Origin: Actinomycetota bacterium
Lineage (GTDB): Bacteria > Actinomycetota > Acidimicrobiia > Acidimicrobiales > Ilumatobacteraceae
Length of the DNA: 22,883 bases
Assembly: GCA_010024485.1 (NCBI GenBank)
Contig: RGGX01000004.1
Coordinates: 1-22,883, forward strand
Direction: 5' to 3'
The notes below the pieces were generated by a model. The model saw only the letters and a program-made list of their open reading frames with translations, did not search any database and was not told where the DNA came from. This document shows, one piece after another, positions 1-7,023 of this stretch. Made by a program: the position numbers and the translations under genes. Positions within the stretch are counted from its first letter, which is position 1. Each line of letters opens with the position of its first letter.

Positions 1-994
1 GGACGAGGGGGAGCTGTCCGAGGAGCGGGACGTCGAGTTCCGCGGCGAGCTCGGCGCCGCCACCGGAGCCGAAGATCTCGTACCGCTTGCCGTCGTCGCC
101 CGTGAACCAGGACATGTTCTCGATGACGCCGCGCACCGGGAGGTTCACCTTCTCAGCCATCGCCGCCGAGAGGCGGGCCACCTTCTGGGCGGCCGGCTGG
201 GGTGTCGTCACGACGAAGACCTCGCCGCGGGGGAGGTACTGGCTCAGGCTGAGCGCGATGTCGCCGGTACCGGGCGGCATGTCAATGAGGAGGAAGTCGG
301 GCTCGTCCCAGTAGACGTCGGTCAGGAACTGCTCGAGGGCCTTGTGGAGCATCGGTCCGCGCCACACGACCGCCTCGCCCTCGGGAACGAAGTAGCCGAT
401 GGAGATGCAGCGCACACCCCACTGCTCGGGTGGGACCAGCATCTCGTCGATGACGACCGGCTTGCGGTCGGTGCCGAGCATGCGGGGGATCGAGTAGCCG
501 TAGATGTCGGCGTCGACCACGCCGACGGAGTGGCCCTGCGCGGCGAGGGCCACGGCGAGGTTGGTGGTCACGCTCGACTTGCCGACCCCACCCTTGCCGG
601 AGGAGATGAGCAGCGGCCGGGTCTTCGATCCGGGCTGGGAGAACGGGATCGCGCGTCCCTCGGCATGACCGTGGGCGTGGCCGGATCCGGCGGTGGCCCC
701 GGGGGAGCCGTGCAGCATCTCGCGGAGCGCGGCCCGCTCGTCGTCGGTCATGACGGTGAACTCGAGGTCGACCGAGTCGACCCCGTCGAGGGCTGTCACC
801 GCCGATGTGACCCGGTTCTGGATCTCGTTGCGGAGCGGACAACCGGCGACGGTGAGCGCCACCAGGATGTGGGCGACGCCGTCGGCGGACACCTCCGCGC
901 GTCGGAGCATGCCGAGGTCAACGATGGATCGATGGAGTTCGGGGTCCTCGACCGGTCGGAGGGCCTCGACGAGTTGGTCGCTGGTGGGGGTCAT
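1..994 (-). CDS. mrp: Mrp/ApbC-family iron-sulfur cluster carrier ATPase (C-terminus cut by window edge)
   Basis: A cytosolic P-loop ATPase that binds and transfers Fe-S clusters to apoproteins. 331 residues are visible from the ATG at 994. An N-terminal MIP18/DUF59 domain (residues about 5-90) carries the family's conserved cysteine as C52 in AGCPL. A His-rich linker (HAHGH, about 106-110) leads to the Mrp/NBP35 ATPase with the deviant Walker A GKGGVGKS at 133-140, DADIYG at 161-166 and DMPPGTGD at 238-245. The CxxC pair that binds the bridging cluster in Salmonella ApbC would follow ENMS (292-295), but the sequence there is WFTGDDGKRYEIFG, with no cysteine. Some actinobacterial homologues also lack it, as far as I recall. 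The gene is divergent from a SufR-like regulator, and its -10 lies 6 bases before the ATG. Identification is very secure; only the C-terminus is missing. Confidence 0.95.
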   Translation of the reverse strand, partial: MTPTSDQLVEALRPVEDPELHRSIVDLGMLRRAEVSADGVAHILVALTVAGCPLRNEIQNRVTSAVTALDGVDSVDLEFTVMTDDERAALREMLHGSPGATAGSGHAHGHAEGRAIPFSQPGSKTRPLLISSGKGGVGKSSVTTNLAVALAAQGHSVGVVDADIYGYSIPRMLGTDRKPVVIDEMLVPPEQWGVRCISIGYFVPEGEAVVWRGPMLHKALEQFLTDVYWDEPDFLLIDMPPGTGDIALSLSQYLPRGEVFVVTTPQPAAQKVARLSAAMAEKVNLPVRGVIENMSWFTGDDGKRYEIFGSGGGAELAAELDVPLLGQLPLV

Positions 995-1000
995 GGCCAC

Positions 1001-1006
1001 ATTCTG
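1001..1006 (-). promoter_or_regulatory. Predicted -10 element of mrp, leaderless
   Basis: Read on the minus strand the hexamer is CAGAAT, ending exactly 6 bases before the mrp ATG at 994. This matches the spacing seen at many other starts in this window, although the first base is C rather than T. No convincing -35 is visible. Confidence 0.45.
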
Positions 1007-1019
1007 GCGATCCCCCCGA

Positions 1020-1050
1020 GGGTTTGCACTACGCCGGTAGGAGAAAACCC
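1020..1050. promoter_or_regulatory. Inverted repeat between mrp and the SufR-like gene, candidate operator
   Basis: The arms GGGTTT (1020-1025) and AAACCC (1045-1050) are separated by 19 bases. With one mismatch per side they extend to G-n-GGGTTT-n-C. The pair lies between the two divergent -10 elements, as expected for an operator that controls both genes, including autoregulation by the SufR-like protein. The arms are short and the function is inferred. Confidence 0.35.
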
Positions 1051-1053
1051 GCC

Positions 1054-1059
1054 TACACT
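1054..1059 (+). promoter_or_regulatory. Predicted -10 element of the SufR-like gene, leaderless
   Basis: TACACT fits TANNNT and ends 6 bases before the ATG at 1066. Transcription would therefore begin at or next to the start codon. There is no Shine-Dalgarno sequence between the hexamer and the ATG. Confidence 0.6.
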
Positions 1060-1065
1060 CGACCC

Positions 1066-1779
1066 ATGTCCGCCTCGACCTCGTTCACGGCGACGGTGTC
1101 GGCCATCACCGACGCCTTCGGCGATCCGACGAGGCGCCGCGTGTACCTGTTGGTCCGCGAGGCGGGCACCGATGGCCTGACCACCTCCGCGGTGGCCGAG
1201 CAGGTCGGGGTCCACCCCAATGTCGCCCGACACCATCTCGAGAAGCTGTCGGCTGGTGGGTACCTCGAGGTGAGCACCGCCCGCCTCGACGGTGGCGGGG
1301 CCGGGCGTCCGTCGAAGCGATACCGGGCGGTCGCCGACCGACTCACCGAGTTCCCGGTCCGCAGCGACGACCTCGTGCTGTCGCTCCTCGGTCGCGCGCT
1401 CGACCGACTCCCCGCCGACGAGGCCGAACGGCTCGCCGAGGAGGTCGGCACCGAGTACGGCCGCGCCATGGCCGTCGGCCTCAACGGGGAGGCCCTCGAA
1501 CAGGGGCACCGTTCCCTGCGGGCCGCGATCCAGTCCGTGGCCGATGCCCTCACCGCCCACGGGTTCGCCGCCCACGCCGAGAGTCGGAACGACGGTCTCA
1601 GGATCATCAACACCCACTGCCCCTTCGGAGATGTCGCCACCGATCACCCGGTGATCTGCGCGGTCGACCGCGGCATGGTCCGGGGCATGCTCGGCGCGCT
1701 CTACGACGCCGAGATCGGTGATGTGGTGACCGAGGCGAGCGTCGCCCGTGGCGACACCTTCTGCTCCACCTCTGTCTGA
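1066..1779 (+). CDS. SufR-like winged helix-turn-helix transcriptional regulator with C-terminal cysteines
   Basis: 237 residues. An ArsR/DeoR-type winged HTH spans about residues 15-85: helix-turn-helix around TTSAVAEQVGVHPNVARHHL (39-58) and wing plus GRPSKRY (80-86). The central region is helical. The C-terminus has HCPFGD with C185, then C198 and C233 just before the end. This layout (N-terminal HTH, HCPF-type start, late GDxxC) is that of SufR, the Fe-S-sensing repressor of suf operons. The 13-residue gap C185-C198 fits that family as I recall it, but C198-C233 is longer than I expect and there is no cysteine between. Divergence from an Fe-S carrier gene supports a role in Fe-S homeostasis. 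It could be another cysteine-bearing ArsR-like sensor. The start is chosen at 1066 because TACACT lies 6 bases upstream. Confidence 0.75.
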   Translation: MSASTSFTATVSAITDAFGDPTRRRVYLLVREAGTDGLTTSAVAEQVGVHPNVARHHLEKLSAGGYLEVSTARLDGGGAGRPSKRYRAVADRLTEFPVRSDDLVLSLLGRALDRLPADEAERLAEEVGTEYGRAMAVGLNGEALEQGHRSLRAAIQSVADALTAHGFAAHAESRNDGLRIINTHCPFGDVATDHPVICAVDRGMVRGMLGALYDAEIGDVVTEASVARGDTFCSTSV

Positions 1780-1806
1780 GTCGGTGGCTTCGGGCCCTCC
1801 CTCGGA

Positions 1807-1812
1807 CACAAT
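1807..1812 (+). promoter_or_regulatory. Predicted -10 element of argS-lysA
   Basis: CACAAT lies 9 bases before the argS ATG, so any leader would be only a few bases. There is no Shine-Dalgarno and no clear -35. Only 42 bases separate argS from the preceding stop, so read-through from the regulator gene is also possible. Confidence 0.35.
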
Positions 1813-1821
1813 GGTCGGCTG

Positions 1822-3573
1822 ATGACCGGTGCCCCTGACCACTCCAGTGTCGACCCGCTCGAACGGGTGACCGCGCTCCTCGAGCCGGTGTTCTCCGAGC
1901 TCGCCAGCGCCCCCACCGACCCGGTGGTGCGTCCGTCCGATCACGCCGACGCCCAGGTCAACGGCGCGCTTCCGCTCGCCAAGACGCTCGGTCGCAACCC
2001 GAGGGAGGTCGCCCAGGGGATCGTCGACAGCGGAGTGCTCGACGGGGTGTGCTCCTCGGTCGAGATCGCCGGACCCGGGTTCGTGAACCTCGTGTTCTCC
2101 GGCGGGTTCCTGTCGGAGATGGCCCGGCGCACCGCTGCCGACGAGCGGCTCGGATGTGCTGTGACCGCTGCGCCGCGCACCGTGGTCGTCGACTACTCGG
2201 CTCCGAACGTCGCCAAGGAGATGCACGTCGGCCACCTGCGCTCGACGGTCATCGGTGACGCGCTGGTGCGGCTCCACGAGTTCTCCGGCGACACCGTGAT
2301 CCGCGAGAACCACATCGGCGACTGGGGGCGCCCCTTCGGGATGCTCATCGAGCATCTGCTCGACCTCGGTGAGGACGTCGCCGCGGCGGGACTCGGCCAG
2401 GGCGACCTCGACGACTTCTACAAGCAGGCCAACGCCAAGTTCGCCGACTCCGAGGAGTTCCAGGAGCGCTCCCGGGCGAGGGTGGTCGCCCTCCAGGGCG
2501 GCGACGCCGAGACCGGTGCCCTCTGGCGGCGGTTGGTGGCCATGTCGACGGAGTACTTCAACACCGTCTACGACAAGCTCGGCGTGCTCCTCACCGATGA
2601 AGACCTGGCGGGCGAGAGCATGTACCAGCCGGGTATGCGGGCCACCATCGACCGGCTCGAGACCGCCGGCCTCATGGAGGAGAGCGATGGGGCGCGCGTC
2701 GTGTTCCCCGACGGCTTCACCAACCGCGAGGGCGAACCGCTGCCGCTCATCATCCAGGCCCGCACCGGTGGCTTCAACTACGCCACCAGCGACCTCACCT
2801 GTGTCATCGACCGTGTGGAGCGTCTCGGGGCGGACCTGCTGCTCTACGTGGTCGGCGCACCCCAGCAGCAGCACCTCGAGATGGTCTTCGCGGTGGCGCG
2901 TATGGCGGGTTGGCTCCCCGAGGGGATCGACGCGGTGCACGTCGCCTTCGGCAATGTGCTGGGCGAGGATCGCAAGATGCTCCGCAGCCGGTCGGGCGAC
3001 TCGGTCAAGCTCGTCGACCTGCTCGACGAGGCGGTCGATCGGGCGACCGCGCTCGTGGAGGAGAAGAATCCCGAACTCGACGACGCAGAGCGTCAGGCGG
3101 TCGCGGCCGCGGTCGGTATCGGTGCCGTGAAGTACGCCGATCTCTCCACCGACCGGGTGCGCGACTACGTGTTCGACTGGGACCGCATGCTGTCCTTCGA
3201 CGGCAACACCGCCCCGTACCTGCAGTACGCGCACGCCCGGATCCGATCGATCTTCCGTCGAGCCGGACTGGATGGTGACAGCGTCGACCCGCAGACGATC
3301 GAGGTGGTCGAGCCGGCCGAGCGCGCCCTCGTGCTGCGCGTCCTCGCGACCCCGTCGGTCATCGCGGATGCCACCGAGTCCCAGGCGCCACACCGGCTGT
3401 GCACCCACCTGTTCGACCTCGCCCAGACCTTCACCTCCTTCTATGAGCACTGCCCGGTGCTCAAGGCTGATGAGCGGGTCCGCGCCTCGAGGCTCGCCCT
3501 GTGCGACCTGACCGCGCGGACCCTCGCCAACGGCCTCGGCCTCCTCGGGATCGACGCGCCGGAGCGGATGTGA
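1822..3573 (+). CDS. argS: Arginyl-tRNA synthetase
   Basis: 583 residues, normal length for the class Ia enzyme that charges tRNA-Arg. The N-terminal Add-1 domain (about 1-100) precedes the Rossmann catalytic core, whose HIGH motif appears as HVGH (135-138) after SAPNVAKEM. The KMSK loop is degenerate (GEDRKMLRSRSGDS), which is common in ArgRS. The C-terminal DALR anticodon-binding domain begins near TAPYLQYAHARIRSI and ends with HLFDLAQTFTSFYEHCPV. The upstream ATG at 1811 is followed at once by a stop, so 1822 is the start. It overlaps lysA by 4 bases (GTGA), indicating translational coupling. An argS-lysA operon is classical in Corynebacterium, where it responds to arginine and lysine; no such operator is recognisable here. 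Confidence 0.97.
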   Translation: MTGAPDHSSVDPLERVTALLEPVFSELASAPTDPVVRPSDHADAQVNGALPLAKTLGRNPREVAQGIVDSGVLDGVCSSVEIAGPGFVNLVFSGGFLSEMARRTAADERLGCAVTAAPRTVVVDYSAPNVAKEMHVGHLRSTVIGDALVRLHEFSGDTVIRENHIGDWGRPFGMLIEHLLDLGEDVAAAGLGQGDLDDFYKQANAKFADSEEFQERSRARVVALQGGDAETGALWRRLVAMSTEYFNTVYDKLGVLLTDEDLAGESMYQPGMRATIDRLETAGLMEESDGARVVFPDGFTNREGEPLPLIIQARTGGFNYATSDLTCVIDRVERLGADLLLYVVGAPQQQHLEMVFAVARMAGWLPEGIDAVHVAFGNVLGEDRKMLRSRSGDSVKLVDLLDEAVDRATALVEEKNPELDDAERQAVAAAVGIGAVKYADLSTDRVRDYVFDWDRMLSFDGNTAPYLQYAHARIRSIFRRAGLDGDSVDPQTIEVVEPAERALVLRVLATPSVIADATESQAPHRLCTHLFDLAQTFTSFYEHCPVLKADERVRASRLALCDLTARTLANGLGLLGIDAPERM

Positions 3574-4847
3574 GCGCGGTTCCCCGACGGCTCCTCCCCG
3601 ACTCGGCCGCCGTCGCCGATGACGGTTGGCTCACCATCGGCGGCTGTCACCTCGGGGCGCTCACCGAGCAGTTCGGCACGCCGCTGTTCGTCTACGACGA
3701 GGACCAACTCCGTTCGCGGTGCCGTGAGGCCGTCCAGGTGTTCGGACGGGGCCGAGTCGTCTACGCGACGAAGGCGTTCCTGTGTCGGGCCATGGCGAGA
3801 CTGGCCCATGAGGAGGGTCTCCTCCTCGACGTGTCCACCGGAGGCGAGCTCCACGTCGCCCTCTCCGCCGGTGTGCCCGGTTCCCAGTGCGTCCTCCACG
3901 GCAACAACAAGAGCGACGAGGAGATCCGGGCGGCGCTCTCGGCCGGGATCGGCCGCATCGTCGTCGACTCCTTCGACGAACTCGACCGACTCGAGGCGGC
4001 CCATCGCGACGGGTTCGGTCCGGTCCCCGACGTCCTCATCCGGGTGACCCCGGGGGTGCACGCCCACACCCACGAGTTCATCTCGACCGGCCAGGACGAC
4101 TCCAAGTTCGGTTTCAACCTCGCGAACGGTGACGCGCGACGGGCGGTGTCGCAGGCGGCTGCCTCCCCGGCCGTCAACCTGGTCGGCACCCACTGCCACA
4201 TCGGCTCGAACGTCTTCCGGGCGGAGAGCTTCGCGCGCGCGGTCGAGGTGATGGCGGGCTTCGCGGCCGAGGTCGAGTTGCCGCAGCTGGTGCTCGGTGG
4301 CGGACTCGGCGTCGCCTACACCGCCGACGAGGAGGCCCCAACGATCTCCCAGTGGGCATCGGTGCTCCGCGAGGCCTGCGAGTCGCTCGGGGTGTCCTCT
4401 GACGTGTACGTCGAACCGGGGCGATCGATCGTCGCCGATGCCGCGGTGACCGCCTACACGGTCGGCACGATCAAGGACATCCCCGACGTGCGCACCTACG
4501 TGGCCGTCGACGGTGGGATGAGCGACAACCCGCGTCCGGTCCTGTACGGGTCGGGCTACGAGGCGCTGTTGGCCCGTTCGCCGTTCGCTGAGCGCCCGCT
4601 CACGGTGCGCGTCGTCGGGAAACACTGCGAGAGCGGTGACGTGCTGCTCAGCGATGCCGCGGTCCCGGAGGACCTCCGGGTGGGGGACGTGCTGGTCACG
4701 CCGGTGACCGGGGCCTACGGACAGTCGATGGGATCCAACTACAACCGGATCCGCCGCCCGGCGGTGGTCTTCGCCTCCGGTGGTTCGGCGCGCGAGGTGG
4801 TTCGGCGCGAGACCTTCGACGATCTGCTCGCGACTGACGTCGGCTGA
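3570..4847 (+). CDS. lysA: Diaminopimelate decarboxylase
   Basis: 425 residues. This PLP enzyme of fold type III makes L-lysine from meso-diaminopimelate, the last step of lysine synthesis. The PLP lysine is K68 in VYATKAF. Also visible are HCHIGSN, the glycine-rich phosphate loop GGGLGVAYT, EPGRSIVADA, the active-site GKHCESGDVLL and GAYGQSMGSNYN near the C-terminus. The GTG at 3570 overlaps the argS stop and has GGAG 5 bases upstream, so it is preferred to a start further inside argS. The stop lies 3 bases from the stop of the convergent crotonase gene, leaving no room for a separate terminator. Confidence 0.96.
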   Translation: MSAVPRRLLPDSAAVADDGWLTIGGCHLGALTEQFGTPLFVYDEDQLRSRCREAVQVFGRGRVVYATKAFLCRAMARLAHEEGLLLDVSTGGELHVALSAGVPGSQCVLHGNNKSDEEIRAALSAGIGRIVVDSFDELDRLEAAHRDGFGPVPDVLIRVTPGVHAHTHEFISTGQDDSKFGFNLANGDARRAVSQAAASPAVNLVGTHCHIGSNVFRAESFARAVEVMAGFAAEVELPQLVLGGGLGVAYTADEEAPTISQWASVLREACESLGVSSDVYVEPGRSIVADAAVTAYTVGTIKDIPDVRTYVAVDGGMSDNPRPVLYGSGYEALLARSPFAERPLTVRVVGKHCESGDVLLSDAAVPEDLRVGDVLVTPVTGAYGQSMGSNYNRIRRPAVVFASGGSAREVVRRETFDDLLATDVG

Positions 4848-4850
4848 GGT

Positions 4851-5648
4851 TCAGCTCCGCCCGCGCGAGGCGAGGTAGTCCCTGCTGGCCTGGCGCGACT
4901 CCTCGTCGGCGAGGGCGGCCAGCAGCGTGTCGGCGTCGTTCGCGTTCCGGCGGGTGCCCGCCATCTCCTCCATCACGGCGTTGACCTGGGACTTGGTGGC
5001 GCGTATCGAGAACATCGGTTTGCCCGAGAGCTCCTCCGCCCACTGCGCGACCACTGTCTCGAACGCCTCGTCGTCGACGACGCGGTTCACGACCCCGAGC
5101 GATGCGGCCTCCTCGGCGCCGAAGGGACGGCAGGAGAGCACGAGCTCCTTCGTCCGCGCCGGACCGATCTCCCTGACCAACCGGGGGATGCCGCCCCACG
5201 CGAGTGGGATGCCGAGGTCGACCTCGGGGATGGCGAACCGCGTCGAGGTGGCGGCGACCCGCAGATCGCAGGCGGCCACGAGTACCAGGCCGCCTCCGAC
5301 GCAGTGTCCCCGGACCGCGGCGATCGTGAGCGGGGCGACATCGGTGAGCGCCTCGGCGGCTCGGCGGCCGAGATCGGCGGTCGCGCGCGGATCCCGCGAC
5401 GACTCCCCGAGACCGCTGAAGTCGTCCAGGTCGAAGCCGGCTGAGAAGTTCGGGCCCTCGCCGGTGACCACCAGGACCTTCAGGTCCGGGACCGAGTCGA
5501 TCCATGAGCAGGCCTCGACGAGCTCCGACAGCAGCTCGGCCGAGAGGGCGTTCAAGCGCGCGGGCCGGTTCAGTACGAGATGGGCGACCGCGGGGTTCGC
5601 AGTGGTGTCGATTCTGAGGGTCGAGAACTCGGGAGTCGTGGCGGGCAT
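4851..5648 (-). CDS. Enoyl-CoA hydratase/isomerase (crotonase) family protein
   Basis: 265 residues, a typical crotonase length. The fold is clear: NRPARLNALS near residue 27, the oxyanion-hole strand FSAGFDLDDF (68-77), then GHCVGGG (114-120) and FAIPEVDLGIPLAWGGIPRL (138-157). The glutamate equivalent to E164 of rat mitochondrial hydratase is present (E142). The position of E144 is V122 (GGGLVLV instead of GGGCELA), so classical two-glutamate hydration is doubtful. Isomerase, thioesterase or another crotonase reaction is possible; the substrate cannot be told. The gene sits backwards between lysA and hom, which are usually adjacent in actinobacteria. It is divergent from hom, and an inverted repeat covers its -10. 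Confidence 0.88.
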   Translation of the reverse strand: MPATTPEFSTLRIDTTANPAVAHLVLNRPARLNALSAELLSELVEACSWIDSVPDLKVLVVTGEGPNFSAGFDLDDFSGLGESSRDPRATADLGRRAAEALTDVAPLTIAAVRGHCVGGGLVLVAACDLRVAATSTRFAIPEVDLGIPLAWGGIPRLVREIGPARTKELVLSCRPFGAEEAASLGVVNRVVDDEAFETVVAQWAEELSGKPMFSIRATKSQVNAVMEEMAGTRRNANDADTLLAALADEESRQASRDYLASRGRS

Positions 5649-5649
5649 C

Positions 5650-5698
5650 GGCCCATCTCACCACGCCGCGCGCCCCTCGGACGAGGCGCGGATGGGCC
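5650..5698. promoter_or_regulatory. Inverted repeat in the crotonase-hom divergent promoter region
   Basis: Perfect 8-base arms GGCCCATC (5650-5657) and GATGGGCC (5691-5698) are 33 bases apart, with a smaller imperfect dyad (CCTCG-GA-CGAGG) in between. The left arm overlaps the crotonase -10 and the right arm falls where the hom -35 should be. One regulator bound here could affect both genes. Function is inferred. Confidence 0.35.
5655..5660 (-). promoter_or_regulatory. Weak predicted -10 element of the crotonase gene
   Basis: On the minus strand TGAGAT ends 6 bases before the ATG at 5648. The spacing equals that of the other leaderless starts here, but the second base is G instead of A, so the match is weak. 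Confidence 0.3.
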
Positions 5699-5714
5699 CG
5701 AGCGGACCCAGGGG

Positions 5715-5720
5715 TAGCCT
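5715..5720 (+). promoter_or_regulatory. Predicted -10 element of hom-thrC, leaderless
   Basis: TAGCCT fits TANNNT and ends 7 bases before the hom ATG at 5728. No Shine-Dalgarno lies between. It supports 5728 as the true start. Confidence 0.6.
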
Positions 5721-5727
5721 CGCCCCG

Positions 5728-7023
5728 ATGAGTGAACAGCAGCGCGAGATCCGGGTCGGCCTGCTCGGGTGCGGCAACGTCGGTGGGGCATTGGTGCCCC
5801 TCGTCGCCGAACGGGCGGATGAGATCGCCCGACGCACCGGTGTGCGCCTCTCGATCGAACGCGTCGCGGTGCGGAACACCGCGCGCGACCGCGGTATCGA
5901 CTTCGGTGACGGGGTGCTCACCCACGACGCGATGTCGGTGGTCACCGATCCCGACATCGATGTGGTGGTCGAGGTGATCGGCGGTATCGAGCCGGCCCGC
6001 GAGTTGATCTCCGCCGCGCTCCGGGCTGGCAAGCCGGTCATCACCGGCAACAAGGAACTCCTGGCGAACGTGGGCGTCGAGCTCTTCCAACTCGCTGACG
6101 AGCACGGTGTCGATCTGCTCTTCGAGGCCGCGGTCGCCGGCGGGATCCCGCTGATCCGTCCGCTCCGCGAGAGCCTCCGCGGGGAGCCGGTCTCGCGGGT
6201 GATGGGAATCCTCAACGGGACCACCAACTTCATCCTGTCGAAGATGGCCAATGAGGGCGCTGACTACGCCGATGCGCTGAGCGAGGCCCAGCGTCTCGGC
6301 TACGCCGAGCGCGACCCGACCGCCGATGTCGAGGGGTTCGACGCGGGGGCCAAGGCCGCGATCATCGCCACCATCGCCTTCGGCGCCAAGGTGGTGGCCG
6401 GCGACGTCTACCACGAGGGCATCAGCGGCATCACCGCCGGTGACATCGCCATCGCCGCTCGTCTCGGCTACGCCGTGAAGCTGCTCGGCATCGCCGAGAA
6501 GGACCGCTCGACGGGCGCCGTGGCGGTGCGTGTCCACCCGACCATGGTCCCCCTCGACCACCCTCTCGCCTCGGTCCGCGACTCGTTCAACGCGGTCTTC
6601 GTTGAGGGTGACGCGGTCGGCTCGCTCATGTTCTTCGGCCGGGGCGCCGGTGGCGCGCCGACGGCGAGCGCCGTGCTCGGCGACCTCGTCGACGCGGCCG
6701 TCAATCTCGCCGCCGGCACGCACGGCTCACTCGGGTCCTTCGACCGAGCGAAGGCGCTGCCGATCGATGAGACCAGCTCCGAGTACCTCCTGGCCCTCGA
6801 TGTGGCCGACCGACCCGGTGTGCTCCATCAGGTGACCGGGGTGTTCGCCCGCCACGGGGTGAGCATCCGCGCCGCGGAGCAGGAGGGGCACGGTCCCGAG
6901 GCCCGCCTCGTCTTCATCACCCACACGGCTCGGGAGGCCGACGTCCAGGCGACGGTGGCCGAGCTTCGCGACCTCGATGTGGTCGGTCGCATCGGCGGTC
7001 TCCTCCGCGTGATCGGCGAGTAG
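5728..7023 (+). CDS. hom: Homoserine dehydrogenase with C-terminal ACT domain
   Basis: 431 residues. It reduces aspartate semialdehyde to homoserine, the branch step to threonine and methionine. The N-terminal Rossmann motif GLLGCGNVGGAL is followed by the substrate region with GNKELLA, AAVAGGIPLI, GILNGTTNFIL and YAERDPTADVEGFDAGAKAAI. An ACT domain begins near residue 352 (YLLALDVADRPGVLHQVTGV), which fits feedback control by threonine as in the corynebacterial enzyme. The open frame runs much further upstream, but that part is only antisense to the crotonase gene. The ATG at 5728 with TAGCCT 7 bases before it is the likely start. Its TAG stop shares one base with the thrC GTG. Confidence 0.97.
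   Translation: MSEQQREIRVGLLGCGNVGGALVPLVAERADEIARRTGVRLSIERVAVRNTARDRGIDFGDGVLTHDAMSVVTDPDIDVVVEVIGGIEPARELISAALRAGKPVITGNKELLANVGVELFQLADEHGVDLLFEAAVAGGIPLIRPLRESLRGEPVSRVMGILNGTTNFILSKMANEGADYADALSEAQRLGYAERDPTADVEGFDAGAKAAIIATIAFGAKVVAGDVYHEGISGITAGDIAIAARLGYAVKLLGIAEKDRSTGAVAVRVHPTMVPLDHPLASVRDSFNAVFVEGDAVGSLMFFGRGAGGAPTASAVLGDLVDAAVNLAAGTHGSLGSFDRAKALPIDETSSEYLLALDVADRPGVLHQVTGVFARHGVSIRAAEQEGHGPEARLVFITHTAREADVQATVAELRDLDVVGRIGGLLRVIGE

Noticed and set aside
1811..1822. Mini-ORF ATG GTC GGC TGA whose stop overlaps the argS start
   Set aside because: The best -10 (1807-1812) overlaps it, so it would probably not be transcribed. I kept it only as a coincidence.
991..3450. 819-codon open frame on the minus strand opposite the SufR-like gene and argS
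   Set aside because: It is antisense to well-identified genes, has a low-complexity composition rich in Gly, Val, Glu and His, and matches no family. Long antisense frames are expected in GC-rich coding DNA.
3501..3569. Longer lysA from 3501
   Set aside because: The extra residues are an out-of-frame reading of argS. GTG 3570 with GGAG and a GTGA overlap is better.
4696..6723. 675-codon minus-strand frame and the upstream extension of hom from 4927
   Set aside because: Both run antisense to the crotonase gene or hom. The hom domain begins right after ATG 5728, which has its own -10.
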